Below, in pieces: positions 1-8,125 of a stretch of DNA of 64,000 nucleotides (positions are counted from its first letter, which is position 1; each line of letters begins with the position of its first letter). The notes under the pieces were generated by a model. The model was not told where the DNA came from and made no database searches. It worked only from the letters and a program-made list of their open reading frames with translations. The position numbers and the translations under genes are program-made. Source of the stretch: Palsa-892 sp035555855 (GTDB lineage Bacteria > Pseudomonadota > Alphaproteobacteria > Rhizobiales > Xanthobacteraceae); the NCBI GenBank assembly GCA_035555855.1, contig DATMGD010000012.1, positions 47,820 through 111,819 on the forward strand. The letters are read 5' to 3'.

Positions 1-1564
1 GGAGCTTCTCGTTGGTCATGTAGTTGACGGTCACGCCGCCGCAGTACTCGTCCATCAGCTTCTGCAGACGGTCGAGGCCCTGCTTGGGATTGATGTAGTG
101 CGGATTGACGTCGCCCGCGACGATCTCGTTGCGGTAGATCTTGTAGTGCTCGAGCGGCTTGTAGATTTCCTTTTTACGCCGCTCGATCTGCTCATTCGAC
201 ACGACAATGCCTTCGGCCTTGCCGTCGTCGATGTATTTGCAGGCAGCCTTGGCCGCGAGACGGCCCTCGGTGAACGAGCCGGATGAGAAGGCGTGCGGCG
301 TGCCGCCGACCGCGTCGCCGGCGCCGAACAGGCCCTCGATCGTCGTCATGCGGTTGTAGCCCCAGAAATATTCCGGCGGCGAAACGTCTTCAGGACCCGA
401 GCACCAGGCGCCCGAGCAAGTCGCGTGCGAACCCATGACGTAGGGCTCGGACGTGGTGAGCTCGGGGTTTTCGTTCTTGGGATCGACGTCGGTGGAAGCC
501 CACAGCACGGCCTGGCCGATGGTCATGCCGAGGAAGTTTTCCCAGCCGACTTCTTCCAGATGCGGATCCTGGAAGGCCTTCATCGTCACCATGTGAATGG
601 GGCCGCGGCCGGCATTCACTTCGCTGATCAGCGCGTGGTTGCGCAGGCAGGTCGGAATCGGCCGGTGCGTCAAATGCGAGGCTTCCGGATCGAGATATTC
701 CTTGCCGACCATCTTCTGCAGTTCGGGGAACCACTTCGATTCGTATTCTTCGCCGAGGCCGTTCTGCGTGTAGGTCTTGAGGTGCAGGAAGTAAGCACCG
801 ACGGGGCCATAGCCGTCCTTGAACCGCGCCAGCACGATGCGGTTTTCCATCTGCGTCATCTTGGCGCCGGCGTCGATCATGAGGCCGTAGGCTGACGCCG
901 ACGACCACGGCGCGTACCAGGTACGGCCCGAGCCTTCGCCGACCGAACGCGGCTTGAAGATGTTGGATGCGCCGCCCGCGCCGCAGATCACGGTCTTCGA
1001 CTTGAAGACGTGATAGTTGCCGGTACGGACGTTGAAGCCGACGGCACCGGCGACACGGTTCTCTTTGCTCTCGTCCATCAAGAGATGCGTGACGCAGACG
1101 CGGTTGAATACCTTGTCGGCGGATTTCTTGGCGGCCTCGGCCACGATCGGCTTATAGGACTCGCCGTGGATCATGATCTGCCAGCGGCCTTCACGAAGAT
1201 AGCGCCCCGTCTTGGGGTTCTTCATGATGGGCAGGCCCCACTCCTCGAACTGGTGGACCGTCGAGTCGACGTGGCGCGCCATATCGAACAGCAAGTCCTC
1301 GCGCACCAGACCCATCAGGTCGATGCGCGCGTAACGGACGTGGTCCTCGGGGTTATTCTCGCCCCAGCGCGTGCCCATGTAGCAGTTGATGGCGTAAAGG
1401 CCCTGTGCGACAGCGCCGGAGCGGTCGATGTTGGCCTTCTCGGCGATGACGATCTTCTTGTTCTGTCCCCAGAAGCGGGCTTCCCAGGCGGCACCGCTGC
1501 CGCCAAGGCCTGAGCCGGCGACCAGAATATCGATGTTGTCTTCGATAATCGTTTTGTAAGCCAT
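1..1564 (-). CDS. aprA: Adenylylsulfate (APS) reductase alpha subunit, partial
   Basis: FAD-bearing catalytic subunit of dissimilatory-type APS reductase, a cytoplasmic enzyme that interconverts sulfite plus AMP and APS. The reading frame is open from an ATG at 1564 to the left edge (about 521 codons), so the C-terminus is missing; full-length family members are a little over 600 residues. Near the N-terminus VAGSGLGGSGAAWEARFWG is the FAD Rossmann segment, followed by AEKANIDRSGAVAQG. Further on, GGASNIFKPRS and a late FGAGDAVGGTPHAFSSG segment fit the fumarate-reductase/AprA flavoprotein fold. The start overlaps the aprB stop by one base (TGATG), so the two are translationally coupled. With aprM upstream and a sulfate exporter nearby, the oxidative direction (sulfite to sulfate) is inferred. 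Confidence 0.93.
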   Translation of the reverse strand, partial: MAYKTIIEDNIDILVAGSGLGGSGAAWEARFWGQNKKIVIAEKANIDRSGAVAQGLYAINCYMGTRWGENNPEDHVRYARIDLMGLVREDLLFDMARHVDSTVHQFEEWGLPIMKNPKTGRYLREGRWQIMIHGESYKPIVAEAAKKSADKVFNRVCVTHLLMDESKENRVAGAVGFNVRTGNYHVFKSKTVICGAGGASNIFKPRSVGEGSGRTWYAPWSSASAYGLMIDAGAKMTQMENRIVLARFKDGYGPVGAYFLHLKTYTQNGLGEEYESKWFPELQKMVGKEYLDPEASHLTHRPIPTCLRNHALISEVNAGRGPIHMVTMKAFQDPHLEEVGWENFLGMTIGQAVLWASTDVDPKNENPELTTSEPYVMGSHATCSGAWCSGPEDVSPPEYFWGYNRMTTIEGLFGAGDAVGGTPHAFSSGSFTEGRLAAKAACKYIDDGKAEGIVVSNEQIERRKKEIYKPLEHYKIYRNEIVAGDVNPHYINPKQGLDRLQKLMDEYCGGVTVNYMTNEKL

Positions 1565-2043
1565 CAGTAGTACACGCCTTTCTTCATCTTGAGGCCGTTG
1601 GACTCAAGCGTGTGCAAACCGCCTTCATCCATGCGGATCCACTTCGGCTCGTTATAGAGAAGCTGGCTGTCGCGCATTTCCTTGCTCGGCGCGGGAACGT
1701 CGGCGAGCTTCGGGATATATTTGCCCCACGGCTTGGTGGTGATCGGCGACAGGAAGTTCTTTTCGGTACCGTTGCGGTATTTGATCTTCCAGGCGATCGT
1801 GCCTTTTTCTTCGTCACGAACGACGCGAACGCTGTGACCGAGCGGCGCGAAGTCGGCATAGCCGCGCACGTCGATCGCATTCTGCGGGCAAGCCTTCACG
1901 CAGGAATAGCATTCCCAGCACATATTCGGCTCGATGTTGTAAGCGCGCCGATAGGTCGGGTCGATGTGCATGATGTCCGAAGGACAGATGTCGACGCAGT
2001 GTCCGCATCCGTCGCACCTTGTCATATAGACGAAGGTTGGCAT
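1564..2043 (-). CDS. aprB: APS reductase beta subunit, two [4Fe-4S] clusters
   Basis: Electron-transfer subunit of APS reductase, 159 aa, the usual length. Two ferredoxin cluster motifs are visible: CDGCGHCVDICP (about residues 10-21) and CWECYSCVKACP (about 42-53). The C-terminal tail after residue 100 is the AprB-specific extension that wraps around AprA. The ATG at 2043 has an AAGGAG ribosome site a few bases upstream. It lies between aprM and aprA in one operon. The pairing with a long AprA rules out a generic ferredoxin. Confidence 0.95.
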   Translation of the reverse strand: MPTFVYMTRCDGCGHCVDICPSDIMHIDPTYRRAYNIEPNMCWECYSCVKACPQNAIDVRGYADFAPLGHSVRVVRDEEKGTIAWKIKYRNGTEKNFLSPITTKPWGKYIPKLADVPAPSKEMRDSQLLYNEPKWIRMDEGGLHTLESNGLKMKKGVYY

Positions 2044-2088
2044 TAGTCGGCTCCTTGGCTGTTCCTAAAACTTGCAGGCTGTCTTTAA

Positions 2089-2925
2089 TCAGTAGTGACG
2101 CGGCGCTTCGCGCTTGATGCCGAGCCCCATGTCCATCGGAGCGTTTTGCAACAGCTCCATCGAATGTCTCTTCTGCTGCTCGGGGTCGTCGCGGGTCAGC
2201 GTCGGCAAATTCTGCGCCGTACCATTGGCCTTCGACATGCGCTTCTCGAGCGCCGCAGCCGGCTTGAAGAACATGTGCGAGAATTTCGACCACGGAATCG
2301 AGCCGAACAGCACGACGGTCGCGATCAGATAGAGGCCGAGAAACACCGTCGACCACGCCGAGCCGTTCACCTGCAGCCAGGCCCAGATCAGGCCGAGCGT
2401 GGAGCTGATGGTCAGCGCGAGCACGAAGAGATCGGCCTTCACGATGCGGAACGGCGAATTGCCTTCGGCTGCGACATCGACGCGGATGAAGAACCAGAAC
2501 CAGTAACCGCCGACGCAGATCATCAGCGCGCCGAGCCACCACAGGAGCGGCCAATGCGCCGGCGGCGTCGCCGACGTCGGATAGCAGAACACCAGCGCGA
2601 CGGTCGCCACGACATAGAAGATAAAGCCGTACATGCCGAGGAGATGCGCGATCCGGCGCTTCATGTTGCAGAACTCGCCGGACGCCAAAACGTCGACGAC
2701 CGCGGATTGAGTGGCGAGGCCGAGCATCTTGCCCGCGCCGACCGGGCGCTTCGAGGTCTTTTGCGAATTGCGCCAGTTGTCGAAGAAATAGCGGGCGCTC
2801 CGCTTATGGATCACGTCGAAGAGCGTGCCGCAGATAACGAGCAGCGCCATGACCACGACAAAGGTCTGCATGACGGAAACAGGAATGGACGCAGAGAGTG
2901 CTGCGAACGGATTGCTGGTGAACAT
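2089..2925 (-). CDS. aprM: APS reductase membrane anchor AprM
   Basis: Integral membrane protein of about 278 aa, first gene of an aprM-aprB-aprA operon. It has roughly six hydrophobic segments (for example around MQTFVVVMALLVICGTLF, GFIFYVVATVALVFCY and LWWLGALMICVGGYWFWFF) and an N-terminal half resembling the membrane part of heterodisulfide/nitrate-reductase gamma-like proteins. In sulfur-oxidising bacteria AprM is thought to tether AprBA to the membrane and pass electrons to quinone; that role is family knowledge. I chose ATG 2925 (MFTSNP) because GGGGAAAG precedes it; an ATG at 2970 and a TTG at 2979 are in frame but lack a ribosome site. Confidence 0.75.
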   Translation of the reverse strand: MFTSNPFAALSASIPVSVMQTFVVVMALLVICGTLFDVIHKRSARYFFDNWRNSQKTSKRPVGAGKMLGLATQSAVVDVLASGEFCNMKRRIAHLLGMYGFIFYVVATVALVFCYPTSATPPAHWPLLWWLGALMICVGGYWFWFFIRVDVAAEGNSPFRIVKADLFVLALTISSTLGLIWAWLQVNGSAWSTVFLGLYLIATVVLFGSIPWSKFSHMFFKPAAALEKRMSKANGTAQNLPTLTRDDPEQQKRHSMELLQNAPMDMGLGIKREAPRHY

Positions 2926-3223
2926 GTCAGGCGCTTTCCCCAGGGGCCGCTGTTGGTGCGAGCCCTTCATTTCACGCAAACGATAACGATGCGGGGTATG
3001 CGATACAAGAATTCGAAAAATTTCAAACTGGGCTTGCCGCTCGCCATTTATTGAATGATTCCAATGAGAAGCTGCACTGCGAAGAAGATCGATCTGTGCA
3101 GGCGAACGTTCCGATCAATATTATTTCTCATTGCCGCCGACGCGCTGGTGCAGCGGATTGCGGAGTCCTAGGCTTCACGTTGTCTAAGTTGCGAATGTCA
3201 GCACCAAAGAGAGGAATGACGCC

Positions 3224-3667
3224 ATGAAAATCGGCGAGCTTCTCAAGAACCTGCGTCAGCGCCTCGTAACCTGCAGGCAGGACGACACGCTGGAAGCCAT
3301 CGCGAAAGCCCTGCACACCCACGCCATCGGCGCCATTCCCGTCTGCGAGACGGGCAACCGCATCGTGGGCATCGTATCCGAGCGAGATCTTGTGCGAGCA
3401 CTCGCGACAACCGACTGGGCGGAACTCACTTATATACGTGTCCGCGACATTATGACCGCGCAGCCGAAGAGCTGCGACATCGACGACGACATTCATGATG
3501 CGGAACAGTTGATGCGGAAATTCAATTTCCGCCACGTGCCCGTGCTTGAGCGTGATCGGGTGGTCGGCATGCTGTCGATCCGCGACATGCAAGCGCTGCG
3601 TCTGCGAGAATCGGCGAACGAGATCAATCTCCTTCGTGATGCGGTTGTGGCAGCACGATACCGCTGA
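3224..3667 (+). CDS. CBS-domain pair protein
   Basis: Protein of 147 aa made of two CBS motifs (about residues 8-65 and 75-132) and little else; CBS pairs bind adenosyl ligands such as AMP, ATP or SAM and act as energy sensors. GIVSERDLVRAL and GMLSIRDMQALR are the typical CBS C-terminal strands and helix. It is divergent from aprM and precedes the sulfate exporter on the same strand with a gap of about 260 bases. AMP is a substrate or product of APS reductase, so an adenylate-responsive role is tempting but is inference only. Confidence 0.85.
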   Translation: MKIGELLKNLRQRLVTCRQDDTLEAIAKALHTHAIGAIPVCETGNRIVGIVSERDLVRALATTDWAELTYIRVRDIMTAQPKSCDIDDDIHDAEQLMRKFNFRHVPVLERDRVVGMLSIRDMQALRLRESANEINLLRDAVVAARYR

Positions 3668-3925
3668 TCTCGGCGACAGCTAGAAACAAGCAGAAATATG
3701 CAATCTGCTGCCTGTGCCTTCGCCACAGGCGGCCGTTGTCAGCCATGCTGAATGGGTAAATAATAATTTTCTAAAGCCCGCTGGCCCATCGCGGCCACGG
3801 ACCAATCAGGAGAAACTTACTCAAGAGACAAATGAGATGCCGGTGCTCGGCTTTAGCCGCGCGTCTGCGACTTGCCGATCGCCACTTCAGATTTGCCAAT
3901 CGCTTTTGCACAAAGGGGGCGGCAC

Positions 3926-5365
3926 ATGAATGGCAAAGGTATAAGTGAAGACTGGTTATCTCTCATTCTCGGTTTGTTGATTTTTTTCTTGTCGCTTGGC
4001 CTCGTGGCCAACGTCGATCTGCTCGGATGGGTCGTCAAAACCGATGTCTGGATGGACATCACGAAGGCCCTTTCTCCCGTATCGAAAACATATGCCAATC
4101 TCGGCGGCGTGGGCGCACTGATCGCGACCTATGTCGGCTTGCTTGTACTGATGACGGTCGGCGCGGCGATGCTGCGGGCCGATATCGGCCGCTTCATCGC
4201 CGGCTTCACCGCCGTTTTCTGGATCACGTATCTGTGCTGGATCGCCGGCAGCTACGCACATATGGCGGTGAACACCCCCGCCGATATGAAAAAGTTCGGC
4301 ATCAACTGGTCGCTGCAACTAACGTCGGAAGGCGGCTTCGTCATCGCGCTGATCGTCGGCCTGATCATCGGCAATTTCTTGCCGGGTTTTGCACGATGGA
4401 TGCATGAGGCGATCCGGCCCGAGCTCTACATCAAGATCGCGATCGTCATTCTCGGCGGATTTCTCGGCATCGTCTCCGCCGAAAAACTCAGTCTTGCGAC
4501 TTCGCTGATGTTCCTCGGTCTTGCGTCGATCATCGTCGCCTACCTGATTTTCTGGGCGGTGGTTTATTACGTCGCTCGCGTCTGGTTCGGCTTCAGCCGC
4601 GAATGGGCGGCGCCTTTGGCATCCGGCATCTCGATTTGCGGCGTGTCGGCGGCCATCGCGACGGGAGCCGCCATTCGCGCACGGCCGGTGGTGCCGGTGA
4701 TGGTTTCATCGCTCGTCGTGATCTTCGCAGTCGTTGAACTGCTGATCCTGCCGTTCATCGCCGGCGAACTCCTCCATAATCAGCCGATGGTCGCAGGTGC
4801 GTGGATGGCACTCTCGGTCAAGACAGATGGTGCAGCGGTGGCGAGCGGCGGCATTACCGAAGCGCTGATCCTCTCCAAGGCCGCGGCTGAAGGCATCAAG
4901 TATCAGCCGGGCTGGATTCTCGGCACCTCCGCGACGGTCAAGGTGTTCATCGACATCTTCATCGGCGTCTGGGCCTTCGTACTGGCCTGGGTCTGGACCA
5001 AGCATATCGACGTACACAAGGGCGAGAAGGTCAGGATCCGGGAGATCTGGGATCGCTTCCCGAAATTCGTCATCGGGTATGTCGTGACGTTCCTGATCAT
5101 CCTGTTCATCGCGTTGACCGCTTCGGCGCCGACGGTGGCGAAGGTCAAGGCTGCGATGGGCGAAGCCAATACCTTCCGCGGCATCTTCTTCGTGCTCACC
5201 TTCTTCACCATCGGCGTGATGAGCAACTTCCGCAAACTCTGGGAGGAAGGCATCGGCCGGCTCGCCGCCGTCTACCTGCTCTGCCTGTTCGGATTCGTCA
5301 TCTGGGTGGGATTACTGATTTCGTTCGTGTTCTTCGCCGGCGTGAAACCGCCGCTTGTCAGCTAA
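3926..5365 (+). CDS. Putative sulfate exporter, YeiH/PSE family
   Basis: Polytopic membrane protein of 479 aa with about 12 hydrophobic segments, resembling the UPF0324/Cons_hypoth698 (YeiH) family, often found beside sulfite-producing or sulfonate-degrading genes and proposed to export sulfate. The conserved core includes SGISICGVSAAIATG (about residues 231-245) and VKTDGAAVASGGITEALIL (about 297-315). It is longer than E. coli YeiH (about 350 aa) because of an extended N-terminal region. ATG 3926 is chosen because GGGGGCGG directly precedes it. Position next to aprMBA supports removal of sulfate made by APS reductase; substrate and direction are not proven by sequence. Confidence 0.8.
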   Translation: MNGKGISEDWLSLILGLLIFFLSLGLVANVDLLGWVVKTDVWMDITKALSPVSKTYANLGGVGALIATYVGLLVLMTVGAAMLRADIGRFIAGFTAVFWITYLCWIAGSYAHMAVNTPADMKKFGINWSLQLTSEGGFVIALIVGLIIGNFLPGFARWMHEAIRPELYIKIAIVILGGFLGIVSAEKLSLATSLMFLGLASIIVAYLIFWAVVYYVARVWFGFSREWAAPLASGISICGVSAAIATGAAIRARPVVPVMVSSLVVIFAVVELLILPFIAGELLHNQPMVAGAWMALSVKTDGAAVASGGITEALILSKAAAEGIKYQPGWILGTSATVKVFIDIFIGVWAFVLAWVWTKHIDVHKGEKVRIREIWDRFPKFVIGYVVTFLIILFIALTASAPTVAKVKAAMGEANTFRGIFFVLTFFTIGVMSNFRKLWEEGIGRLAAVYLLCLFGFVIWVGLLISFVFFAGVKPPLVS

Positions 5366-5377
5366 CAGGAGGTTTTC

Positions 5378-5536
5378 ATGTCAAATCAACAGCCAAGGCT
5401 CGCCGACGAAATCAAGAAAATGCACGCGGAGCCGCTGCTACCGATCGAGAAGAAGCTGATCACGTGGAGTCTCACGCTCGGCATCGTTCTCCTGGTGGTG
5501 CTGGTCGTCATCAGCCGCATGTTTATTCACATCTGA
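5378..5536 (+). CDS. 52-aa single-pass membrane peptide downstream of the exporter
   Basis: Short gene 12 bases after the exporter stop, with a strong AGGAGG ribosome site directly upstream of ATG 5378. The product has a charged N-terminal half (ADEIKKMHAEPLLPIEKK) and one hydrophobic helix (about residues 29-47) ending RMFIHI. Co-transcription with the exporter and the hairpin right after its stop suggest an accessory or stabilising subunit. No family is recognised. Confidence 0.75.
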   Translation: MSNQQPRLADEIKKMHAEPLLPIEKKLITWSLTLGIVLLVVLVVISRMFIHI

Positions 5537-5543
5537 AACAAAA

Positions 5544-5570
5544 GCGCCGGGGCATGATCCGCCCCGGCGC
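5544..5570. terminator. Hairpin between convergent genes, probable bidirectional terminator
   Basis: Perfect 10-bp stem GCGCCGGGGC / GCCCCGGCGC with a 7-base loop, 7 bases after the stop of the 52-aa peptide and just before the end of the convergent gene at 5575. The T content after the stem is modest (ATCTTTA). Confidence 0.7.
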
Positions 5571-5574
5571 ATCT

Positions 5575-6420
5575 TTACAGCGGCGCGATCAGACAGCGGT
5601 CGCACGGGCCGCAGCGCCGGTTCTCCGCCTTGCCGTGAAAATCGACAGGACAGACGAAGCTCTTGTATTGCGGCGTCAGCCCTTCGAACCAGACCTGCCC
5701 GGCTTCGTTGCCGCCGCGCAGCCGATAATCGGGAAAGATCACCGAACCATCATCGAGGTCGGGCGGAACATCGCCATCCCGCGTCAGAAAACAAAGCCGG
5801 GTTTTTGGAAAGTCGGCATGCGTTACTCGCGCCCGGCGATAATTTTCGGAATCGCAAGAAAGATTGACCGTTAAGTTCGGAATGCCATGCAGCGCGGCGA
5901 CATACTCGAACGACCGCGTATAGATCCAGTGCCGCACGCTTGCGGATAACGCACAGACGCGCGCGATCCATTGCGCGTAAGCCAGCGAAAAAATATCGCC
6001 CGAGACATGCCAACGAAAACCGCCGGCGCAATGACGCGCAATATAATCCGCGAAGATCGCCGCCCATTCGTCCGAATGCCCGCCGGCGAGAATTTCCCGG
6101 ATGGTGCGGGAATTATGAATGTAGAGTTCGTGCGTCTCGGGTGAATATTGCCGAATGCCGTGGACGTAACACGACTCGCGGCAGACGCCGGTCGAGCCCG
6201 GGCAATCGTCGATCTCGACGAGGCTGAAGGCATTCGGTTTCGGATCGTCGAGCGAGCCGTTCTGCGCGGTGATCTTGCCGTTGCCGTCGATCCACAGAAA
6301 AGCGGAAGGCCCTTCGATGCGCTCGCGGCAAAATGCCGTGGCGGGCGCTGTCGTTTCGCGCGGTTTGGCGCTCATGTTGGCGCTCATGGCCGCTTTCGGG
6401 GATGCTTCGAGCTTACTCAT
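5575..6420 (-). CDS. Cysteine-rich GP88-like protein of unknown function
   Basis: Protein of 281 aa. The segment WIDGNGKI followed by DCPGSTGVCRESCY and HNSRTIREIL resembles the phage/bacterial gene-88 (GP88) family, whose function is unknown. A second cysteine set lies at the C-terminus (FVCPVDFHG and RRCGPCDRCL). The two CxxC-like clusters suggest bound metal or an Fe-S cluster; this is inference. It stands alone between convergent and unrelated operons. No phage structural or integrase genes are near, so it is probably a resident gene of phage ancestry. Start ATG 6420. Confidence 0.55.
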   Translation of the reverse strand: MSKLEASPKAAMSANMSAKPRETTAPATAFCRERIEGPSAFLWIDGNGKITAQNGSLDDPKPNAFSLVEIDDCPGSTGVCRESCYVHGIRQYSPETHELYIHNSRTIREILAGGHSDEWAAIFADYIARHCAGGFRWHVSGDIFSLAYAQWIARVCALSASVRHWIYTRSFEYVAALHGIPNLTVNLSCDSENYRRARVTHADFPKTRLCFLTRDGDVPPDLDDGSVIFPDYRLRGGNEAGQVWFEGLTPQYKSFVCPVDFHGKAENRRCGPCDRCLIAPL

Positions 6421-6466
6421 TTCCCGAGCATAGCCGGAATTGCGCGCGGTGTATTAACGCGCGCAA

Positions 6467-7321
6467 TTACTGTTTTGAGATATTTTCTTCTTGTGCCGCA
6501 TAGCCGGCCAGAAAATCAGCGGCCGCCTTGCTTCCTGCGGAGAACGCCTTCACCGCTTCAGCATGAAGCACTTCGAGCGCCTCTTGCTTGTACTTCAGAT
6601 AGACCTGTGACGTGAAAATATCGGCCGTTCGCGGCCGCGGCAGGTCAATCTCGATGACATGTTTAATGTGACCCGGCCGATTGCTCATGATCAATACGCG
6701 ATCGGCGAGGAAAATGGCTTCATCAATCTCAGACGTAACGAACAAAACGGTTTGCTGCCGTTCTTCGTAAAGCCGCAGGAAATACTCCTGCATCAGGTCC
6801 CGCGTCATCGCATCCAGGCCGCGAAATGGCTCGTCCAGCATCATGATTTTCGGATTGGCAATCATGGCTCGTGCAAGTTCTGCGCGGCGCTGCATGCCGC
6901 CCGATAACTGGCCCGGATATTTATCCTTGAACTCCGTGAGCCCGATCTTTTCCAGCAACCGCATCGCGTCGTTATGAATTTCAGCACGCGGACGCTTCCG
7001 CATGACGGTGGGCCCGTAGATAATGTTTTCGTAAGTCGTCATCCACTGAAACAGCGCCGATTCCTGGAAAACAACCAGACGATCCGATCCCGGACCGCGA
7101 ACCGGTTCGCCAAGCATTCGGACTTCGCCGGCGTCGACACCTTCATAACCGGCGAGCACATTCACAAGCGTGCTTTTTCCGCAGCCCGAAGGGCCGATCA
7201 GCACCGTGAGCCGCCCCTCCTCCAATGTAAACGAGCATTGATCGAGTACCGGCTCACGCACCGATCCCAAGTTGAAGCTTTTGCTGATCCTGTCGACGAC
7301 AAGCAGATTGGAATTGGTCAT
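6467..7321 (-). CDS. ABC importer ATPase A (NMT1/taurine type), switch histidine missing
   Basis: ATP-binding subunit, 284 aa, last gene of a five-gene importer operon. Walker A is GPSGCGKST, signature LSGGMQRRAE, Walker B IMMLDEPFRGLD, all canonical. The H-loop, normally VTHDxxEA, reads VTSEIDEA here (codon TCT), so the switch histidine is replaced by serine. The C-terminal tail ending in an AEAVKAFSAG-like segment is shared with the other ATPase of the operon, indicating paralogy. It starts two bases before the permease stop on the same strand (ATG 7321). The family (SsuB/TauB/NrtD) imports sulfonates, nitrate or small organics; the substrate here is unknown. Confidence 0.9.
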   Translation of the reverse strand: MTNSNLLVVDRISKSFNLGSVREPVLDQCSFTLEEGRLTVLIGPSGCGKSTLVNVLAGYEGVDAGEVRMLGEPVRGPGSDRLVVFQESALFQWMTTYENIIYGPTVMRKRPRAEIHNDAMRLLEKIGLTEFKDKYPGQLSGGMQRRAELARAMIANPKIMMLDEPFRGLDAMTRDLMQEYFLRLYEERQQTVLFVTSEIDEAIFLADRVLIMSNRPGHIKHVIEIDLPRPRTADIFTSQVYLKYKQEALEVLHAEAVKAFSAGSKAAADFLAGYAAQEENISKQ

Positions 7322-7322
7322 C

Positions 7323-8111
7323 TTACTGCTGCCTCTGCCAGGGCGTCACTTTTTTGCCGACGAAGCGAATTAAAGCGCTCGAGAGATAACCGGCGATACC
7401 GATACTGATCATGCCGACAATGATTTGCGGGTAATTGCCGCCGACATACGAGGCCCATGTCAGATAACCGAGGCCCGATTTTCCCGCGATCATTTCCGCG
7501 GCAACGACGACTTCCCAGGTTATTCCCATACCGACGGCCATGCCGGTGAAAATGCTGGGCAAGGTGGATGGCAGAATGATCTTCCAGAAAATATCGCTCT
7601 TGCGGGAGCCGAACGATGCCGCCGCGCGCAACATGCGCTCGTCAATATTGCGCGCCCCGCCGAGCACGTTCAAAACCACGGTAAAGAAAGCACCTAGGAA
7701 AATCACGAAGGCGATGCTCAGCTCGGTCGTCGGCCAAAAAATAATCGCTGTCGGCACCCAGGCGAGAGGCGGGATCGGGCGCAGCACTTCAAGCGGCGAA
7801 AAAACAAAATTATAGAAATTCCTGTTCATCGCCATGGCGAGGCCGAGCGGAACGCCGATGATTTGAGCGGCGATAAATCCTTCGGCAACCCGCCAATAAC
7901 TCGCGAGCCAGTCGTTCCAGAATTTGCCATTGCGAATGATCTTCTCAAGCGAGCTAATCACTTCGCTTGGCGCGGGCACGGCCGACAGGAACAGAATATG
8001 CAGCCGGCTGCCGGCCTCCCACAACACCAGCAGGCTGACGACCGAGATAACGCCGCGCACGACTGTTGCGCTGAAGATCGTTTTTCTGAATTTCATTGCG
8101 ACTGCAGTCAT
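7323..8111 (-). CDS. ABC importer permease A
   Basis: Inner-membrane permease of the BPD_transp_1 family, about 262 aa with some six transmembrane segments; the cytoplasmic coupling region is the stretch around AASFGSRKSDIFWKIILPS. SsuC/TauC-like. ATG 8111 is assumed; an in-frame TTG at 8129 overlaps the upstream ATPase stop (TTGA) and is an alternative. It forms a paralogous module with the permease at 8980, but the two are clearly diverged. Confidence 0.88.
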   Translation of the reverse strand: MTAVAMKFRKTIFSATVVRGVISVVSLLVLWEAGSRLHILFLSAVPAPSEVISSLEKIIRNGKFWNDWLASYWRVAEGFIAAQIIGVPLGLAMAMNRNFYNFVFSPLEVLRPIPPLAWVPTAIIFWPTTELSIAFVIFLGAFFTVVLNVLGGARNIDERMLRAAASFGSRKSDIFWKIILPSTLPSIFTGMAVGMGITWEVVVAAEMIAGKSGLGYLTWASYVGGNYPQIIVGMISIGIAGYLSSALIRFVGKKVTPWQRQQ

Positions 8112-8125
8112 TTTTGATTGCCCGT

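Noticed and set aside
3710..3730. GCCTGTG / CACAGGC hairpin after the CBS gene as a terminator
   Set aside because: No T-run and only a 7-bp stem; too weak to list as a terminator.
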